DNA of 64,000 nucleotides from Pogona vitticeps (GCF_051106095.1 NC_135793.1:3143501-3207500), one strand, 5' to 3'; shown: positions 1-14,800, counted from the first letter of the stretch. Translations and numbers: made by a program. Notes: a model not told the origin generated them from the sequence alone.

Positions 1-256
1 TATTTTTTTTGGGGGGGGAATAAAAATAAATAAAACATTTGTTTCTTTAGCTTTGGGTGGAAATCTTTTACTGGCCATACAAGAGACAGCTTTCTAGGCT
101 TCTCCCACAGACCACTTAGCCACCCCTTTGGCCGAACAAAGCCCTGATCCTGCCCCATACTCTGCCTCCTCTGGAGACCATGTTGTCAGTTACAAATAAC
201 TGTCAGCATGGTCCTCAAATAACTATCTGGTGGAGAAAGCGAGCATGACTAGAAGC

Positions 257-375
257 AGGGGTTCCCAAACCTTACCCAGATGTTCTTAGACTGCAACTCT
301 CAGAAATCCAACCAGCACAGCGAGGGGGAGAAGGCTTCTGGGAATTTGCGTCCAGGAACATCTGGGGTAAGAAAG
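257..375. mobile_element. Degraded hAT foldback MITE in ALG13 intron 22
   Basis: gggttcccaaacctt...agatgttctta...aactctcagaaatcc...gcttctggg...aggaacatctggggt follows the family order but both termini are diverged. Confidence 0.75.
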
Positions 376-2074
376 CTATCCTGGCTTGAGAAGGTAGGTG
401 AACCTATGTTGTTCTTCCACCGATCATCGGTTCAATTTGGGGGCCATTTCAGTGGGCAAAGCAGATCAGCTTCCTCTACACCCTTCCCACAAGTCACTTG
501 TGGTGTTGAGAAGACCTGTTTCTAGCGCGGTGAGAAAGCCTGATATTTAAGCTAGCAGCACTCAGCAAGGTAGTGCTAAAACTACAGCTGTTAGGAAAGA
601 TTCACTACCCTTGAAGCTTGCACTAAGCTAAAAATAGACCCTTTTAATGCTTTAGGAAATCCATTCAGAGAAAGGATCCCAAACATAGTTCCAGAAGTGC
701 CCCCCCCCTCCGCCAGAGCTGGCTCCCCTTGGGACAGGCAGGATGCTGGCAGTGATTTAGAAACCCCTCGTACTCTGACAACAGGAAGTGCTAACTGGGT
801 CCCCAAAAGAAGCCAATTAAGCCATTCACTTATCATCAATTGGTAACAGACAAGAGGAAACACGATTACGAAGCCTAGCTGGCCCTTTACCTGCTTATTT
901 CCACCCATCCACTGAGGTTTGTCGGATGCATTAATGTCGTTAATGCCAGCTTTAATGTTCGCACAGCCTCTTTCATTTCTTCTGCCTATTTTTATGAGTA
1001 AAACACTTTCAAAAACCTTTGGGGACTGATGCAATGTGGCAGAGACTATTTGTACTGAACGATGCCATGTATACTTCTTTAGTCATTAAATACATAGAAC
1101 CGTCTCCTCCTTTGTTTTAAAATCAGCTCCTTGATGTCAACGGGCAGCAGGGAAAGCTCTGGAAATAACATTTTTCTTCCCTGACAGGTTCGGAGGAAGG
1201 GAAAACTGTTAAAATTTTGATTCTTACAGTTACCCAGGTCTTCTCTTTCGCCTTTTTACGAACAGATCCATATTAACATTTAAATACAACTGTGCATTAT
1301 ATTGCTTCAAATATACACTTCAAAAAAAAAAATGGCAAGCAGGCATTCGAGCAAAACCAAGGTTCACAAAAGGGGAGCAAAAGGGGCTCCTAAACCCCTC
1401 TTAAGTCAACTTCTTTAGCCTTTTAGGATGCTCTGCAATTTCCCCACACACACACACACACAACTATATACACTTTTCTGTACTTTCTTCCCTAGCAGAC
1501 ACTTTTTTTGTATGAATATTTTCTTTTGGGGATTTATTTCAAAAATCTAAAAAGCATGACTTCTGAGAGATAACCGCATTCCAGTTTGCATGTTAAGTAA
1601 TGCAAATCTTGCTAAGTTCTTCCTAAAAGATGAACTAAATAGAGAGTTTCCTTAACCTTGAACCCCCCAGTTGCCTTTCTCTGGAGGAGCCTTCAGGCTT
1701 CTGAGGAGCCTGTTTTTCGGGGGATGAGAAGGACGTGCAGGCGGGATCTAAAACGGTCAAGACGGAGCTTCCTGGCCTGCGAAGCTTCTAAAGGCCGGCT
1801 CCCTTCAACCCAATAAAATAAAGACCGAGCCCTTTGGGGGATGGAGGCAAGAGAGAGAAGGTGGGTGGCAGGATCAGAGACTCCTCTTGAGAAGGTGGTT
1901 AATTCCATCTATTTAAGCAAACATGTTAGAAACACCTGGCGCTTGCTGTGGGTAAATGTGTGTCTATGTACCTCGCTTTTACACTTTAACTACACAAGCA
2001 GGAATGTCTATGTATGGATGCGTGCCTGTACTTTTTTACTTCTGAAGAAACATATTAGACTTTATATATGCGTA

Positions 2075-2268
2075 GCTGGCTGGATAGCTCAGCGAGTTTG
2101 GTCTCTGACTGTGAACCCAGAGGCTGGGAGTTCGATTCCCCCTCGGTGCCTCCTGGGAGAAAGAGCCATCCTGGGTAGCCTTGGGCCAGCTGCACAGTCT
2201 CAAGGCTGCCCCTAAAGGAAGGGATGGGTAAAGCACTTCTGAGTATCCTCTACCTGGATAACCCTGAC
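2075..2268 (+). mobile_element. tRNA-derived SINE
   Basis: tggatagctcagcgagttt is the A-box part and ctgggagttcgattcccc the B-box part; the body includes ccttgggccagctgcacagt. It resembles the Sauria-type SINE plan. Confidence 0.85.
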
Positions 2269-2394
2269 ATACTCAACTCTTTAAACTAGTATTTATGCAT
2301 ACACAAATATATTTAGGGAGGGGTGTATGCTTATACTCTACCACAAAGGAAACATATTTAATTGTTAATCTTGTAAAATTACGACACTATGTTT

Positions 2395-2525
2395 TATATC
2401 ATATTGTCTTTATGTAAAACTGTCTATATTTTAAATTATTTTTATCTCGTATGTTGTGAGCCACTCAGAGTAGACTATGTCTAGATGGGCGGCATATAAA
2501 TGCAATAAATAAATAGATAATAAAA
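2395..2525 (+). mobile_element. LINE 3' tail with AATAAATA repeats
   Basis: gttgtgagccactcagagta, gggcggcatataaatgcaat then aataaataaataga: the common L2/CR1-like tail of squamates. Family not resolved. Confidence 0.65.
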
Positions 2526-2685
2526 CACAATTAAAGAAAGCGACCTTTACATGTGTGTGCAGGAATGTGGAGCCTCTCATTTCCAATGAAACTTACTGGA
2601 CACACTCAGCTGCTGTTGTGCGTTTATGTGCTATGCATGCCCAGGGGTGTGTGTTTCAAATCTAAATAAAAACCCGGTACTCCAC

Positions 2686-2851
2686 CTGGCCTTCCCACGG
2701 AGGGCGACACTAAAATGGGCTGCACCGTATTCTGGGGCGCAGAGGTGGCGACACTGGCTTGAGGAACGGCTGCTGAGCCGGAGGAGAAGACCATCGCTGG
2801 AGTGGTACTGACGCAGGAGGAGGAAGAAATAACGGCAGAGTTCACCATCAC
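2686..2851 (-). CDS. ALG13: ALG13 exon 22 (residues 755-810), last exon in window
   Basis: It encodes [18 protein letters not shown] and on to [19 protein letters not shown], matching the human SSQNAIQPLFVSPPTHGRP block. The acceptor is tttttccag and the donor CAG|gtggag in phase 1. The following proline-rich exons are not found between 1 and 2685, so intron 22 is at least 2.7 kb. Confidence 0.92.
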
Positions 2852-5800
2852 CTGGAAAAAGAGCAGCCATAAAAAGAGAGAGAGAGGCCACTTGCTGTGC
2901 GAGGTGGGTGTGTTTTGCATATTATTATTATTTTTTTGCAAAAGCTACAGTGTCCACAATATAGGGCAGTGCAAAGGCCAAGGTCTCGGTATGGACATTT
3001 CTCTGGCATAATGAATACAAGCTTGCATTTATAATAGCCTAACGACTGGAACGAGTCTTGAGCTTCACCTCATTTCTGAATGTTTTAAGAATTCTTCTAG
3101 GGGGGAAAATGCCTCACTTTTTTTAAAAAAAAATTCTCTTGTGTGTTGTTTTCATTTGAAATCAGTGGCTCCCAAACTGGGGTCACCCAGATGTTCTTGG
3201 ACTTTAACTCCCGGAAATCCTGGCGCGCACAGCTAGTAATGAAGGCTGCCGGGAGTTGGAATGGAAGAACATCAGGGGGGACCCAAGGTTGGGAAGCCCT
3301 GTTTTAGATAAAGGAAGGAAGATTATTTGGCAGCTAGTAACAGTCAAGTTCTACACAGAAATTACCTTCTGAGAGTAACTGTACGAAGCAACTCCTTCTT
3401 GAGAAGACAGAGAACCGGATCCTCCATCCTGCAGAGACTAGACAGAATAATTAAGGAATGAAAAATATTGTCATCTATTAAACCACTCTCATTTCAGAAG
3501 AAAAAATGTATCTGCTGATAAATATATTACCAGGGACCAATTTTCAGTAATTAAAAACATCCTGTGACCCTTCCATAGCATTTCCAATCCCTGTGTTATC
3601 CCTTTCATACCGCGGAAGCCACGGAATGGAAGGAGGAAGTCTTTAATTGCTGAAAGAACAAGGAAAAGGCTGTGCAGTCCCCAACATTACAAAAATTTAA
3701 GAGTGGGTGATAACAAAAATTGCTGCTGCCAAGCTGATGGGTAATTAAAGACCTCTGCTCTCGGGTAATGAAAAGTGGTTAGTCTGGAAAGCCACAGGAC
3801 AAAAGGAGGGAGTTTTTAATCACCAAATATCACTCTCTGCCACTGATGTCTTTAGTTCATAGGCATAAGTTATAAAACAGGAATTTGGCCATTGGAATAT
3901 ATTAATGAAAGATGCAGATTGTAAAAAAAAAGTCTGACAGTTGAGACAATATTAAATACACACACCGCAAGACAGCATGCAAAGTCTTACTCTCCTGAGT
4001 CTTCGCTTGGCTAAATTCTGAATCCTCTCCTTTGCAGACTCACACGGCAAGCACGATCAGCAATATTGCTTTGGCTCATGATTTTGTATTCCAGTTTGCA
4101 TAAGCTCCCATATAATGACTGGGCTATTCAAACACTTGACTGACACTTGAAAGTTATTATCCAGCAGGGCTGGTTGTTATGGCGACATTAGGCATCTGTC
4201 ACATAGTTCAGAAAGGGTGGAATTGGGTGTCGATGGTTTGGGTCACTGTGTGGTCCGGGGGCTTTGTCTCTCCATCTTGACTACAGCAGCCATCAGTCAA
4301 TTTCCAGCTTCGAAGCCACAGAGCACCAGCGCCAGGTCATAATCACAACAAGAACGGAGCTTTGATATAACGCATTAGCACTGACGCCTTCATGTTAAAA
4401 CTGCTAATTTTGCATTAAACAGGTGGACAGACAAACCAACGCAAGCCAATCTAAAAACAATATTCTGATACAACTTTTTAACATGCTATCTTTGCAAGAG
4501 GAGATGCCTCCATTTGCTGGGAGTCTTGTTTAATGCAAAGCTAACCTTTTTAACGTCTTGCATGTTAACGTTGGTCTGGGGTTTCCAGTTTATGATGATG
4601 GCAACATCCACCCAGTTCTAGCTCTGTGGTTCCCAACCTTGGGTCCCTCGACGTTCTTGGACTGCAACTCCCAGAAATGCGGGCCAGCACAGTGAGTGGT
4701 GGTGAAGGCTTCTGGGAGTTTTAATCCAAGAACCACCCAAGGTTATCCTTAGATGAAACCTAGCCAGATACAGAGAACGCCATGCAAACAGGACATGCTA
4801 TACTGGAGTCTAAAAGCTGCTTCTGTGCTCCAGTGTTAAGATCCTAGCACTGCTTTGGAAAAGGTTAATTTTCACAAATCTTACTAAGTTTGCAGTAGAC
4901 TCGGTAGTACTAAACACTCCTGGAGCCTCACAGTCTGGATCTGGAAAATACGAGGAAACGTAACATTGAAACAGGGCGGCGCCTGAATGCATTTTTACAT
5001 GCACAAAGTTTAAGCTATTCTAAAACCCTTCCGTGGCAAATGTCACTATTCTACTCACCTGAAGGAGTATATAAATAATCCTCATGATACTCTCCTAGGG
5101 AAGCAGAGCAGAGGAACATTGCATCCATTATAAATACAAATAAAGATGAAAAATGCTTAGGGGGGAAAACATTTCCAAAACCTTTGAAACTTACTGGCTG
5201 AAATCTTCTGGCTTAGGGCACAGAAAGTCACAAACCGAGTAGGCCCACTGAAGCAATGGGACTTACACAGAGAGGTTCGTTCACTCAATCCCCACTGATT
5301 CAAGGGGCCTGTCTTCTAGGTTTAGAGGATTTTGTCCTAAACGGTAGGAAATGAGCCCAGAAACACACGTAGAAATAGGCACCGCCAACTCCCCACCTGC
5401 TTTGGGCCACAACGAAGGGCACACAGATCAGAAACAGGCGTTCCCGGGCCCTTCTGGAGACACGTCGCCTTGATCCTTGCCTAGATTCAACAGTGCATTT
5501 AAAGTTCCCCATTCATGAAATTCAACGAGCAAAGCCAGTTTATACACCAAACAGGACAGGCTGGACAGAAGGCAATCTGCAGGGGTGGGCATTATATTTT
5601 TTATTCCTCCCACCTTTTCCCAGGTGGGAGGAATAAAATCCCAATCAGCTTCTTAAGGAAGCCTTAGTGAAGGGAAGGAAGAGACAAGACTTTAAAAAGG
5701 GGGAAATTGGCATATTCCTGTTTTAAAAGACACCACAAGAAACAGACACATCTTCTTTCTCTCTCCCCACAAGCCTTCCGATTCCCTACCATCTTCTAGT

Positions 5801-8800
5801 CCAAAGACACCAATTTAAAGCACCTCACATGACCGGCCCTTCAGCTCTTACCGTTATCGCTCGGCTCATCCACTTCCTCCTCCGAGGAATTCAAGCCCTG
5901 CTTGTTGGGTGGGATGGGACTTGGGCCGTTGGTTGCTACCCAAAATCCTGCTGGAGCAGAAACTATGGGAGCCGGGTTGCCTTGATTCTGGAGCGCAAGA
6001 ATATTCCATTAGAACTCTAAATAGTGTACGTGACTATCGTCTCTCTCATACTCATCTCAAGTCAGCACTGCCCATTACGCTAGAAACCATTACTCTGAGC
6101 ATTCTCAAAACTTTCCGTCTGTCTGTCCAGAGGATGGAAACAGGCTGCAATCCTGTTTCGGCAGCCATTGTGTAAGGTTACACCTGCAGAATGGTGTTGG
6201 ACCTTATAACCCAAGCAGCTGGCGTCATTCAATCAACTGAACTGCTCACCATCACAGCTACATACTCAGTTGTGCAATCACAGTGGGATAGTTGTGCAAC
6301 ATGCTTCCTGCCCTCTCCCATTAATACTGTTACTCAACTGTAACTGCTTTCAACTAAGAGCCTTGTGACATTTCAAGGCAAAGGAAAAGCTCTAACTGGC
6401 ATACAAGTCTTCTAGCCTGCCGCTCGCTTTGCCAGATCATGCCGACTGCCTCCAGGGGACTATTCTGCCATTTTTCTTTTTGCCTGCCTTCCGATCAGCT
6501 ACTCACAGGTAAAGGAGGGAAACTGGTGTCATCCCCTTCTTCTATTTCGTAGAAGGTGATCGTTTCTTCCAAACCTTGGGGGTCCTCCCCAGCCTCGGGC
6601 GAAAAGCCGTACTGGCACTCTTTATTGATACACTGCATCTGCCTCCGACTACGGCTGTACGAACTGTTGGGAAGACGGAAAGAGGCTCTTTCAATCCAAC
6701 AGAATAAGCAGCCCCGATTCCTTGCTCGATTTCATGGAGACCCTTTCCAGCTACTTACCGCGATCTGTATGAGAAATTGTCGTAGCTCTGATAGCATCTT
6801 TTCCCCGTGGTTGGATAAAACGCGATTTCAGACCCAACTAGGTTGTTCCGGTTCAGAAACCGGCCAGATCCTCTGAGTTACAAAGGACAAAAAAAAGTGA
6901 AGTGATTCAGATGTCTCAAAAAAAGGAAAGTCACCGGGTCACTTTCATGTAACTTTCCATACTAGCACCACCATAAAGCTAGCTGAGTCTCGGTTTTGCG
7001 TGTTCCCTCATCACTCACTAGAAGACCAAAAGTAAATAAGAAACTCCTGTTTCTTATTACTTTCAAATGTCTTCCATCTGGTCATTTTCGTTAGTTCAGT
7101 TATGGAGGGTGGAGAGCATCAGCCAAGATTTAAGGAAGAGGACCCCTACGATTTTAAAAGCATGCGAAACTAAACCCTAGCATCCAAACCGAGCTAGAAA
7201 AATGTCTCTTCCCCTGACACATCTCAGATGCCTCCTACCACTGACTTGCTAGTTTTTTCATTTGAGGAAGAGGGTCTTTGAAAAGATGCAAGCAAGCTTA
7301 TTTTTGGTGATCAAGTGGGCAGGTTCTGAAACCCTCCCAAGGGATTCAGATTACAATGAGATTATAACGAAACCTTAGAAAATACTTCCTGATGTCAAGG
7401 GTTATCTGACAGTGGAACTGAGGCTTTTAAATAGAAAGCAAATGACTACTCAGCTGTGATGGTTTAGTTTTGGACTGCTGCCCTGGGTGAATGGGGCTGG
7501 ACTAGATGACCGCGGAGGTCCCTTCCAAGTCTACACTTCTTTTACTACTCTTTGAACAACAGGTTATACTATAGGAAAATCAAAGTTTCACTGAGTTTGG
7601 CCTCCCACTCGCCACTGTCTCATATAAGATCAATCTAGCCTTGCCCAGTTCTGCTATTACCCTTTGAGAATGTGTGGGATAATGCTATACAAAACAAGTG
7701 TCTCAATTTCCACAGTTTATGACAATTACCCCAAGAACAGCCTTTTTCATTAGCCTCAAAGTTCTTGCTACCTCAACCCTGCCACCCGGAGCAAGGCAGG
7801 GAAATTTATAGCATTAAATTATCTGGTGATAAAAAAAATACATCACCAACAGTGGACTTCTTTTTTTAAAAAAAAATAAAAGAACGAAATATATTCAATA
7901 CGCCGCAAGGATGCTTACCTGGACATCCCATAACCCCTTCCAAGCCGCTGAGAGTTCTGGGGATGGTAATGTTCGTAAGGGCTTAGGTGCCCTCCGTTTT
8001 GAGAACAGTGAACTGGAGAGGATCGATCTGATGAAACGCCATGCTGTAGACGAGGAGGAAGCACCGGGTGGCCTCTGCTATACGCCACTGTCATGTAAAC
8101 CTCCTTTCCTCTTACCTTTTTAAAGAGCTTCTTCCGTGACTTTATGTCCATATCTGGAAACACAAGACATAAGTGGGGGAAAGCCACTGAAGCGGGCAAA
8201 CATGGAAGCAGAACTCAACAGGTCCCGTTCTAGCGCCATGTTTTGGGCTTCTTCTCTTGGCTCAGCTGCACGTTAAATAGTGAATGTTCAAAAAGGAAAG
8301 CCAGACTTAACAGAAAACAGAAGCTCTGGAGAAAATTGGTAGATGAGTAAGACTAGAGCACTCCAGTTCTGGTGAGATGGGTTTCTAAAAATAGTAAGTA
8401 TCAGGGGTTGGAGAGGTGGGGAATAAATGGCCAAACTTGCCTTGGGATGCGTAACCAAAAAGGTCATCTAGCAATCCAAAATGAAGCTATTAGAAACATC
8501 AAGGGGAGGGTTGATTTAAGTACTGTTCTCTGAGGAATCCACCTAGATGGATTTATAAATGAATCACTCACTTCATGCATCCCTCAAGATCAATACGAAC
8601 TGGGTCTTCCAAAGTCCTCCTTCCAGAACGATGCGGAATACAAACATGTTATGCTCTACTGCTACAACACTGATTGCCAAAGACACAATTTCCTGGAAGA
8701 CCACAAACCAAGAGCAGCAAGCAGTGTCTTGCTGAGTTCTGGCTTATTGCAGTGCCTGAAGTCACTTCTGCAATCTATCCGCAGCCACAAACCATGATTG

Positions 8801-11800
8801 AAAGCCGTTGTTTCCAATGGCTCGCGAAGTTTAGCTTGTTTAAACCATGGCTTGTTGTTACCTCTGAAACCAAAAGCATGTGTCATATCTGGCTTGCTTT
8901 TGCCCAGCTGCCTGTGTGGAACCAGGAAGTGACAGAAGAATGGGAGGAAAATGAACCAGAAAAAGGGGGAAATCAAACTATGGTTTGTTTCGTCTTGTGC
9001 AGGGCAACTCATAGTTTACAGCAACAAACCATGGCTTAAATGTGACATGCAAACACAGTCATGGCGTCACTTTATCCACACCTCCTTTATAAATTGGCAA
9101 CCTGAAGGCCAGATGGACCTTCTCAAGAGCTTCTCTCTGCTGACATTTACACCAGAGTAAAACAAAGAAATGACTGAACAGTCATTGCCTCTCTTTTACC
9201 AGGGTGGAGCAAGCATGTAGATAGTTTTGCTCTGCTTTATTTGTGCTCATTCCCATTTGTAAGTCCCTCTGAAGCATGACTATCTTCAATCAGAACTCAA
9301 GAAATATGAGCTGAAGGATTTTAATATGGCACTATACTGTATTATGGCACTGTAAAATGGATTTTATTTTACAACTTTCACTTGAATTTGACAGATTGAT
9401 GATTACTTTTTATATGTTTTTTAAAAAAAACAGCTGAAGTGGATTAACTAAAGCAAAATCAAGAGAAGAGAGGCTGTTCAGATGAAACACATAAAAGAGT
9501 ATCTTAAAAAAAGAAGTAATAACCAGCTACAGGCCCATGAGGTTTATATGGGAAGACAAGGGGCTCAAACCCCTCCATTCCACCTCATTTTTGGCCAATT
9601 CATTCCATGTCCTTCTTCCAAAGTCCACGTCCATCTGGACACAACAGATGCCTCTGCCACTCCAGGCACAACAAAGATCCTCTTCCTGCTGCCTGAACAA
9701 AATATGGCTCTAAAAGTCTCAGGCGAGCAATCTAGACTGCCTTGGTGTCCAACATGTGTCAGCCTCATGCAACAGATCGGCTTTGTAGTCTGGAACATCT
9801 GGAGGACTTTGGGATGACTATCTGTGTGCTAAGGCAGTGGTTCCCAACCTTGGGTACTCTTAAGACAAACTGCAGTCCAGTTTCTAGGGCTACAACTCCC
9901 AGAACTCCTGGCCAACACAGCTAGCGGTGAAGGCTTCTGGGAGTTCTAGTCCAACAACATCTGGGGACCCAAGGCTGGGAACCACTGTGCTAGGGCTTAA
10001 GGTGACCTTCCAAGAAAGAGATGATTTACCTCTCCCTTCCCCACACCCAACTCCTGTCATTTCAGAAGGGGAAACACCACAAACCCAGCACACAAACTAA
10101 GATGACTCAGGTTCACATCTCCCCAGAACCCATTTAAAAATATTCTTTTTCTGTTCCGGGAAGGCTCTGGGAACAAGTAGCTCTTGTCTTAAAGACTCTG
10201 CAGCCCAACCCAGCTCTTTTTAAACCTCAAGAAGCAAAGCCAAAAGCAGATGTCCATTCGCTTAGAATGTTTTTCCCCCCTCTTCTCTTCCACTTTTTAG
10301 AAAGTGTCAGTGGAGAGACCCATAACCAGGATGACAATTCTAGGCTTCCTAGACCCCAAAAGCTGCCCAGCCCTGCTACAGAACTCTGTTTAATGAAATT
10401 TCAAAAACCTCCTTTCCAAAAGAAACATTGGACGTAAACACAAATTGCCTTCTGGCTCTTTTGCACAGAAAGCCTGATCATTCTTTAAAAGATGTGTTGT
10501 TTGCGCGTTTTCTTGTTATTAACTTTTCAGACATTTTGCTAGAGGCTCTGAGATTTCATCCAACTTCTTTTTTAGAATTCTACTCCGCTGACAGAATTTG
10601 AAAAAACAACAACAACCCAGTGTGATGTAAAGGGCCGTTTAACACATCTGCTCTGTGTAAAGAACAGCTGCACCTTATTTCTCACTGTATTTTTTTAAAT
10701 GGGAGTTTCTTAACAAGCTTGATATGCATGCCGCCTTAAGCATCTCCCTCAAACCCTACATATTTTATGCCAGAAGGCGAAGCTCTGTATTGATGACTGT
10801 GAGAGAGAAAATCAGCACAAAATGCTCCCAGAAATTGTTAGCTGATTAACAATAACAGATGTGCAGCCAAAGGTTGGGAGTTTGATTCCCCCATGGGGCC
10901 TCCTTTACAGGGTCCCCTCCAGCTCTGTAGTTCTACGATTATTCTTATTATATTAGTCCAGCTTGTTTAAGAAATTGAAGGTAATATTCACTTCGGAGCA
11001 TCCATTCACCTGAACTCAAAACCAAAGTAACTTACTGGTTATTGACTCTAGTAAGTTTTGGTCTTGGCAAGAGGGAAAATTAATAGCAGCAACATTATGT
11101 CTAAGAACCAAACACTGTGGCAAATTCTATGGTGCTGAATTTAGACGCCTCGTTTAAATCAGTTGTCTTGAACATTCAACACACTTTGTAAAAAACCTAT
11201 TTCCATGTTATTAAGCAGATTTACAAGTACACAATCAATTGTCCGCTTCTTTTAAAAAATTATCTCCCAGCGTACAACAAATACTCTAAGTGGCAAATAT
11301 GCAAAGTATTAAAAACATCAGACATATAATGAATCAAGGCAGAATCAGCCAAGCATTAAACACAGGGATGAAAAGCAAATAAATCCATATTCACCGTTGC
11401 CTACAAAACATTTCGTTGAATGTGTTTATTTTTATTAACGTTGTCAAATCCTTCTCTAAATATCCATGGCAAAAATCAGCTGCACGAGAAAAGTTCAAAA
11501 ACCTTAGCAAATATTAATTGTAGGAAAGGTATATTTAAAAGGCATCTGTATCGGGCCACTAAAGCTAGTTCTGTACAGAAGATGTGGCAACTTAACGCTG
11601 CAGAAAATAAACGTCCATGTAAGCAATGCAATTATTTCGGTCATATTGACAACTTAATGCTTTGTGCGACTTAATTACGCTAAAAATAAATCAGCAATAA
11701 TGGCTGGAATCCAGATGCTTACCGTGGTGAGTCATACTACAGTGGGTCCACCGAAGCAATGTGGGTTCAGTGACTCAACTCCTCCACAGATTTCACCGAT

Positions 11801-14800
11801 TCAAATGAATCTAACTCGAGAAGGTCCATTTGAATCAATGGAAATTACAGAGGAGCTGACTCATCAAATCACACACACATATACACCCCGATTCAATGGG
11901 CCCACTCTTGTGCAACAGACTACACTTGGAGACAGGATTTCAGACCAGTACTGTACGAACCAGCCCCGTCAGACATCCCTACTCAAAGCACAGTTTGCAT
12001 TAATGGGAAAGAAACATTCTTGAAACATCTGCAAGAATTCCTAAGTGCCGACTAATGATTCAGTGGGTTCACATCAACTGGGAATAGCCATTCAATTCAA
12101 GCTCCAGTGAATTCTATGGGATGCTCTCTGTTTTATCCTGTTACGAACAGAACTGGTAGCTTTAAATGGTTTTAATAAATTAGTATCTTCTCTCCTAATA
12201 TTTTTTTTAACATCAGTTTCAGGACATATTGGTAATTTGTTTTATGGTTTACTATGAAGGCTGTCCACTCCAAATGAGTCCTTCTAGTGTTAATTGATTA
12301 AACATACAGGTGTGGTTCACATAAAATGAGTTATATATTCTGAAAAAAACAAAACACCTGTTTTTAAGTGAAGCACACGTTGTGTGTTTTCCAGCGAGTG
12401 CCCGACACATAGTCTCTCTCTTGCTTTATCACAAAGGAAGGAACATTTCTAGAGATGGGCACAAACTGCCGTTTCGTTTTTTCAGCCGAACAGGCTTTTG
12501 GTGCTTCCTGCCCCGCCTCCTCCAGGAGTTGCTACTGAGTGGGTGCCTGCTGGAGGAGGCAGGGCTAGGATTAGCACCAAAAACCTATTCGGCCAATAAA
12601 CGTACCGGCACAAAACCACTGGTTTATGCTCATCCCTAAATGTCTCATTCATGCAGATGATTCCTAACTTCTGTATTTATACTTTATTAATATAAATGGG
12701 TGTGCCCTGTGCTTCTAGTGTTTACACACACTCAAAAGAGCCAACGGCAGTCACAAACCAAAAACAAAACACCTCTGAATCACAATAAAGAACTAAAACA
12801 TTGCATAAATCGAAGATGCTAATGCCTGCCTGATGAGGGAGATCTCCACCATATAGCAAAATGCAGTTCGATCCGTGTCAGTTCCTGCTCTTCTGATTAT
12901 TTCTCACATGGGCATTTTGGGTACTCTCAGCCAATTTGAGTACTCTCGGCCAATTCTCTTTGAAAGCTATTCCAAAGCAAGAGAATTTCAGAGAATTCTC
13001 ATGGGCGACGTTTGGGTTTCTTGAACTTATCATACTGAGAGGTATCTGAGAAGTGTATGTGCATACCTTCTCTTCCATAATCATCTCAGTGGCCGCCGGA
13101 AGACACCTTCTCCCACAAATACCCCCTCACACTTTCCACATTTCAAATCCCCCAGGAGATATCAGAAAATCACTGTTGCCACTGTGATTTTTTTTTTCCA
13201 GATCAGGAAACAGGAACTGCCAGAGACGATGCCAAGAGACAAAGCAAGGGGTAAAGCAAACGCAGGACACTTTGTGGACAAAGTGACCGCCTAGGACACA
13301 GGACACTTGGGGCTGAAACTCTCTCAGCTACGGAAGCTCTCTGGGAGTGTGGAACTAGAAAAACCACTCCTTAAATACCTCTGTTCCCTTGCAGGTCCTA
13401 TGAGGATCAGCGTAGGTCGGTTCCAACTTCATGGCACATAACACACAAACACACTTAACAACCAAATGGAGCCGCCTGCAATGTTACAGTCAAGCTCAAA
13501 GCTCAGCCATCTCCCAGGTGCATGAATTAAAAAATAAACAGATCTTTATCATCCACTACCTGACTCACTGGGGGCCGGCCACCTTTCCAGTCCACTGGCT
13601 GAATAACCCCCAATGACCATTCTTTGTCCTTGTGTGGAAGGCACAGCCAGGGCGTGGAATTGTTTCATTCCCAGTTTCAGGGTCCCCAAATGCAGCTTTT
13701 ATTTCTCTTTATTTGTTGGAATGCCCAACAACCAATCCATGTTTAAGGATTAGGGGATATAAAACCATTTTAAAAAAACATCAAAGGAATCTCCTGCAAA
13801 ACCATTGTAAAAGGTAGCTTCTGGTTGATCCCATTCACCTGCTTACTTCCTCCCAAGGAATCTGATGGCACATCCACGTATTATAAACCATAGCTTGTTC
13901 TAAGGTTTGTTGCTTAAGCCGTGAACGGCACAGGAGATGACCAAACAACAAGAGTTTGCTTTTATTTGTAGTTTATTTCTCTCCTACACTGTTAGCACTT
14001 ATTCCAGAGTCAGCTAAAGAAAACAAGTTAGTGACAAACCACAGTTACTGGTCTGGACATTACAACAAGCCTGAATTTGAAGGCAAAGAATATTCCAGAG
14101 GTTGAGATTGTGGTTTGTAGTTGGTTAACAAACCACGGTTTGTTTACAAAGTCAGAACAAACTAGGCTTCTACAGACCAAACCATGGTTTGTCATGATGT
14201 GAACATACTTGTGCTTTAAACTGAGCTAACTTCTATGTTTTTCTCAAAGCGATTCTGTTTTTGTTTTTTTTTAATCATGCTACAGCAGGGAAGAAACAAC
14301 ACTTACTCGGACACAAACTTTGATATTTTTAGGGCCCTACAGCAAATCTGCCCTGCAACTTAAACCAGGTAGCAAACATTTCTTTCTCTCTGTCTCCCAA
14401 GACTGCTACAATCCTTATTTCCACCTTTCTGCCCTCCAACATATACTCACCTGCTATCTTTTGATAGTTTCCACCTTTTCGAGTAGAAATTACACTCCAT
14501 GCAGGAACTGGTGTCACTTGGGTCACAGGCTTCAGATTCACCAGCGGGACGACATGCCTACACACATCGCAACTAGTGTTAGCATCGCAGGGGGAAAAAA
14601 CCTAACTCCAATATGCCACACACAACAGGTTACTGGCAAAAGCAACTCAAAAGACTTAGAATGGGAGCAGAAAGATACTAACGGTAAGAACACAAATTGA
14701 GTTGTTATTGATATTGGAAGCTGAATTAGCTGCAAGCATGCTTAAGGGTGCTCGGGCAAGATAGGTAGTAGACTTCATTACGTTAAATGGCCCCCAAAGG

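Larger units (their letters stand above)
1..2685 (-). other. ALG13 intron 22 (partial)
   Basis: No exon of the remaining ALG13 C-terminus was found. The stretch holds a degraded hAT foldback (about 257-375), a short CA run (1446-1463), a tRNA-derived SINE (2075-2268) and an L2-like tail (2395-2525). The rest shows nothing I recognise. Confidence 0.6.
8154..14450 (-). other. ALG13 intron 15 (6.3 kb)
   Basis: No coding exon is supported here. It holds the two AACCATGGTTTG-bearing repeats (8715-9060 and 13868-14215), a hAT foldback (9835-9987), a SINE fragment (10863-10945) and a foldback-like element (12451-12639). The stretch 10000-12400 is AT-rich with no recognised feature apart from the SINE piece. 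Confidence 0.6.

Noticed and set aside
591-1034. 147-codon minus-strand frame as a further ALG13 exon
   Set aside because: It lacks the expected proline-rich or YYFNLG motifs of the ALG13 C-terminus and has no similarity to it.
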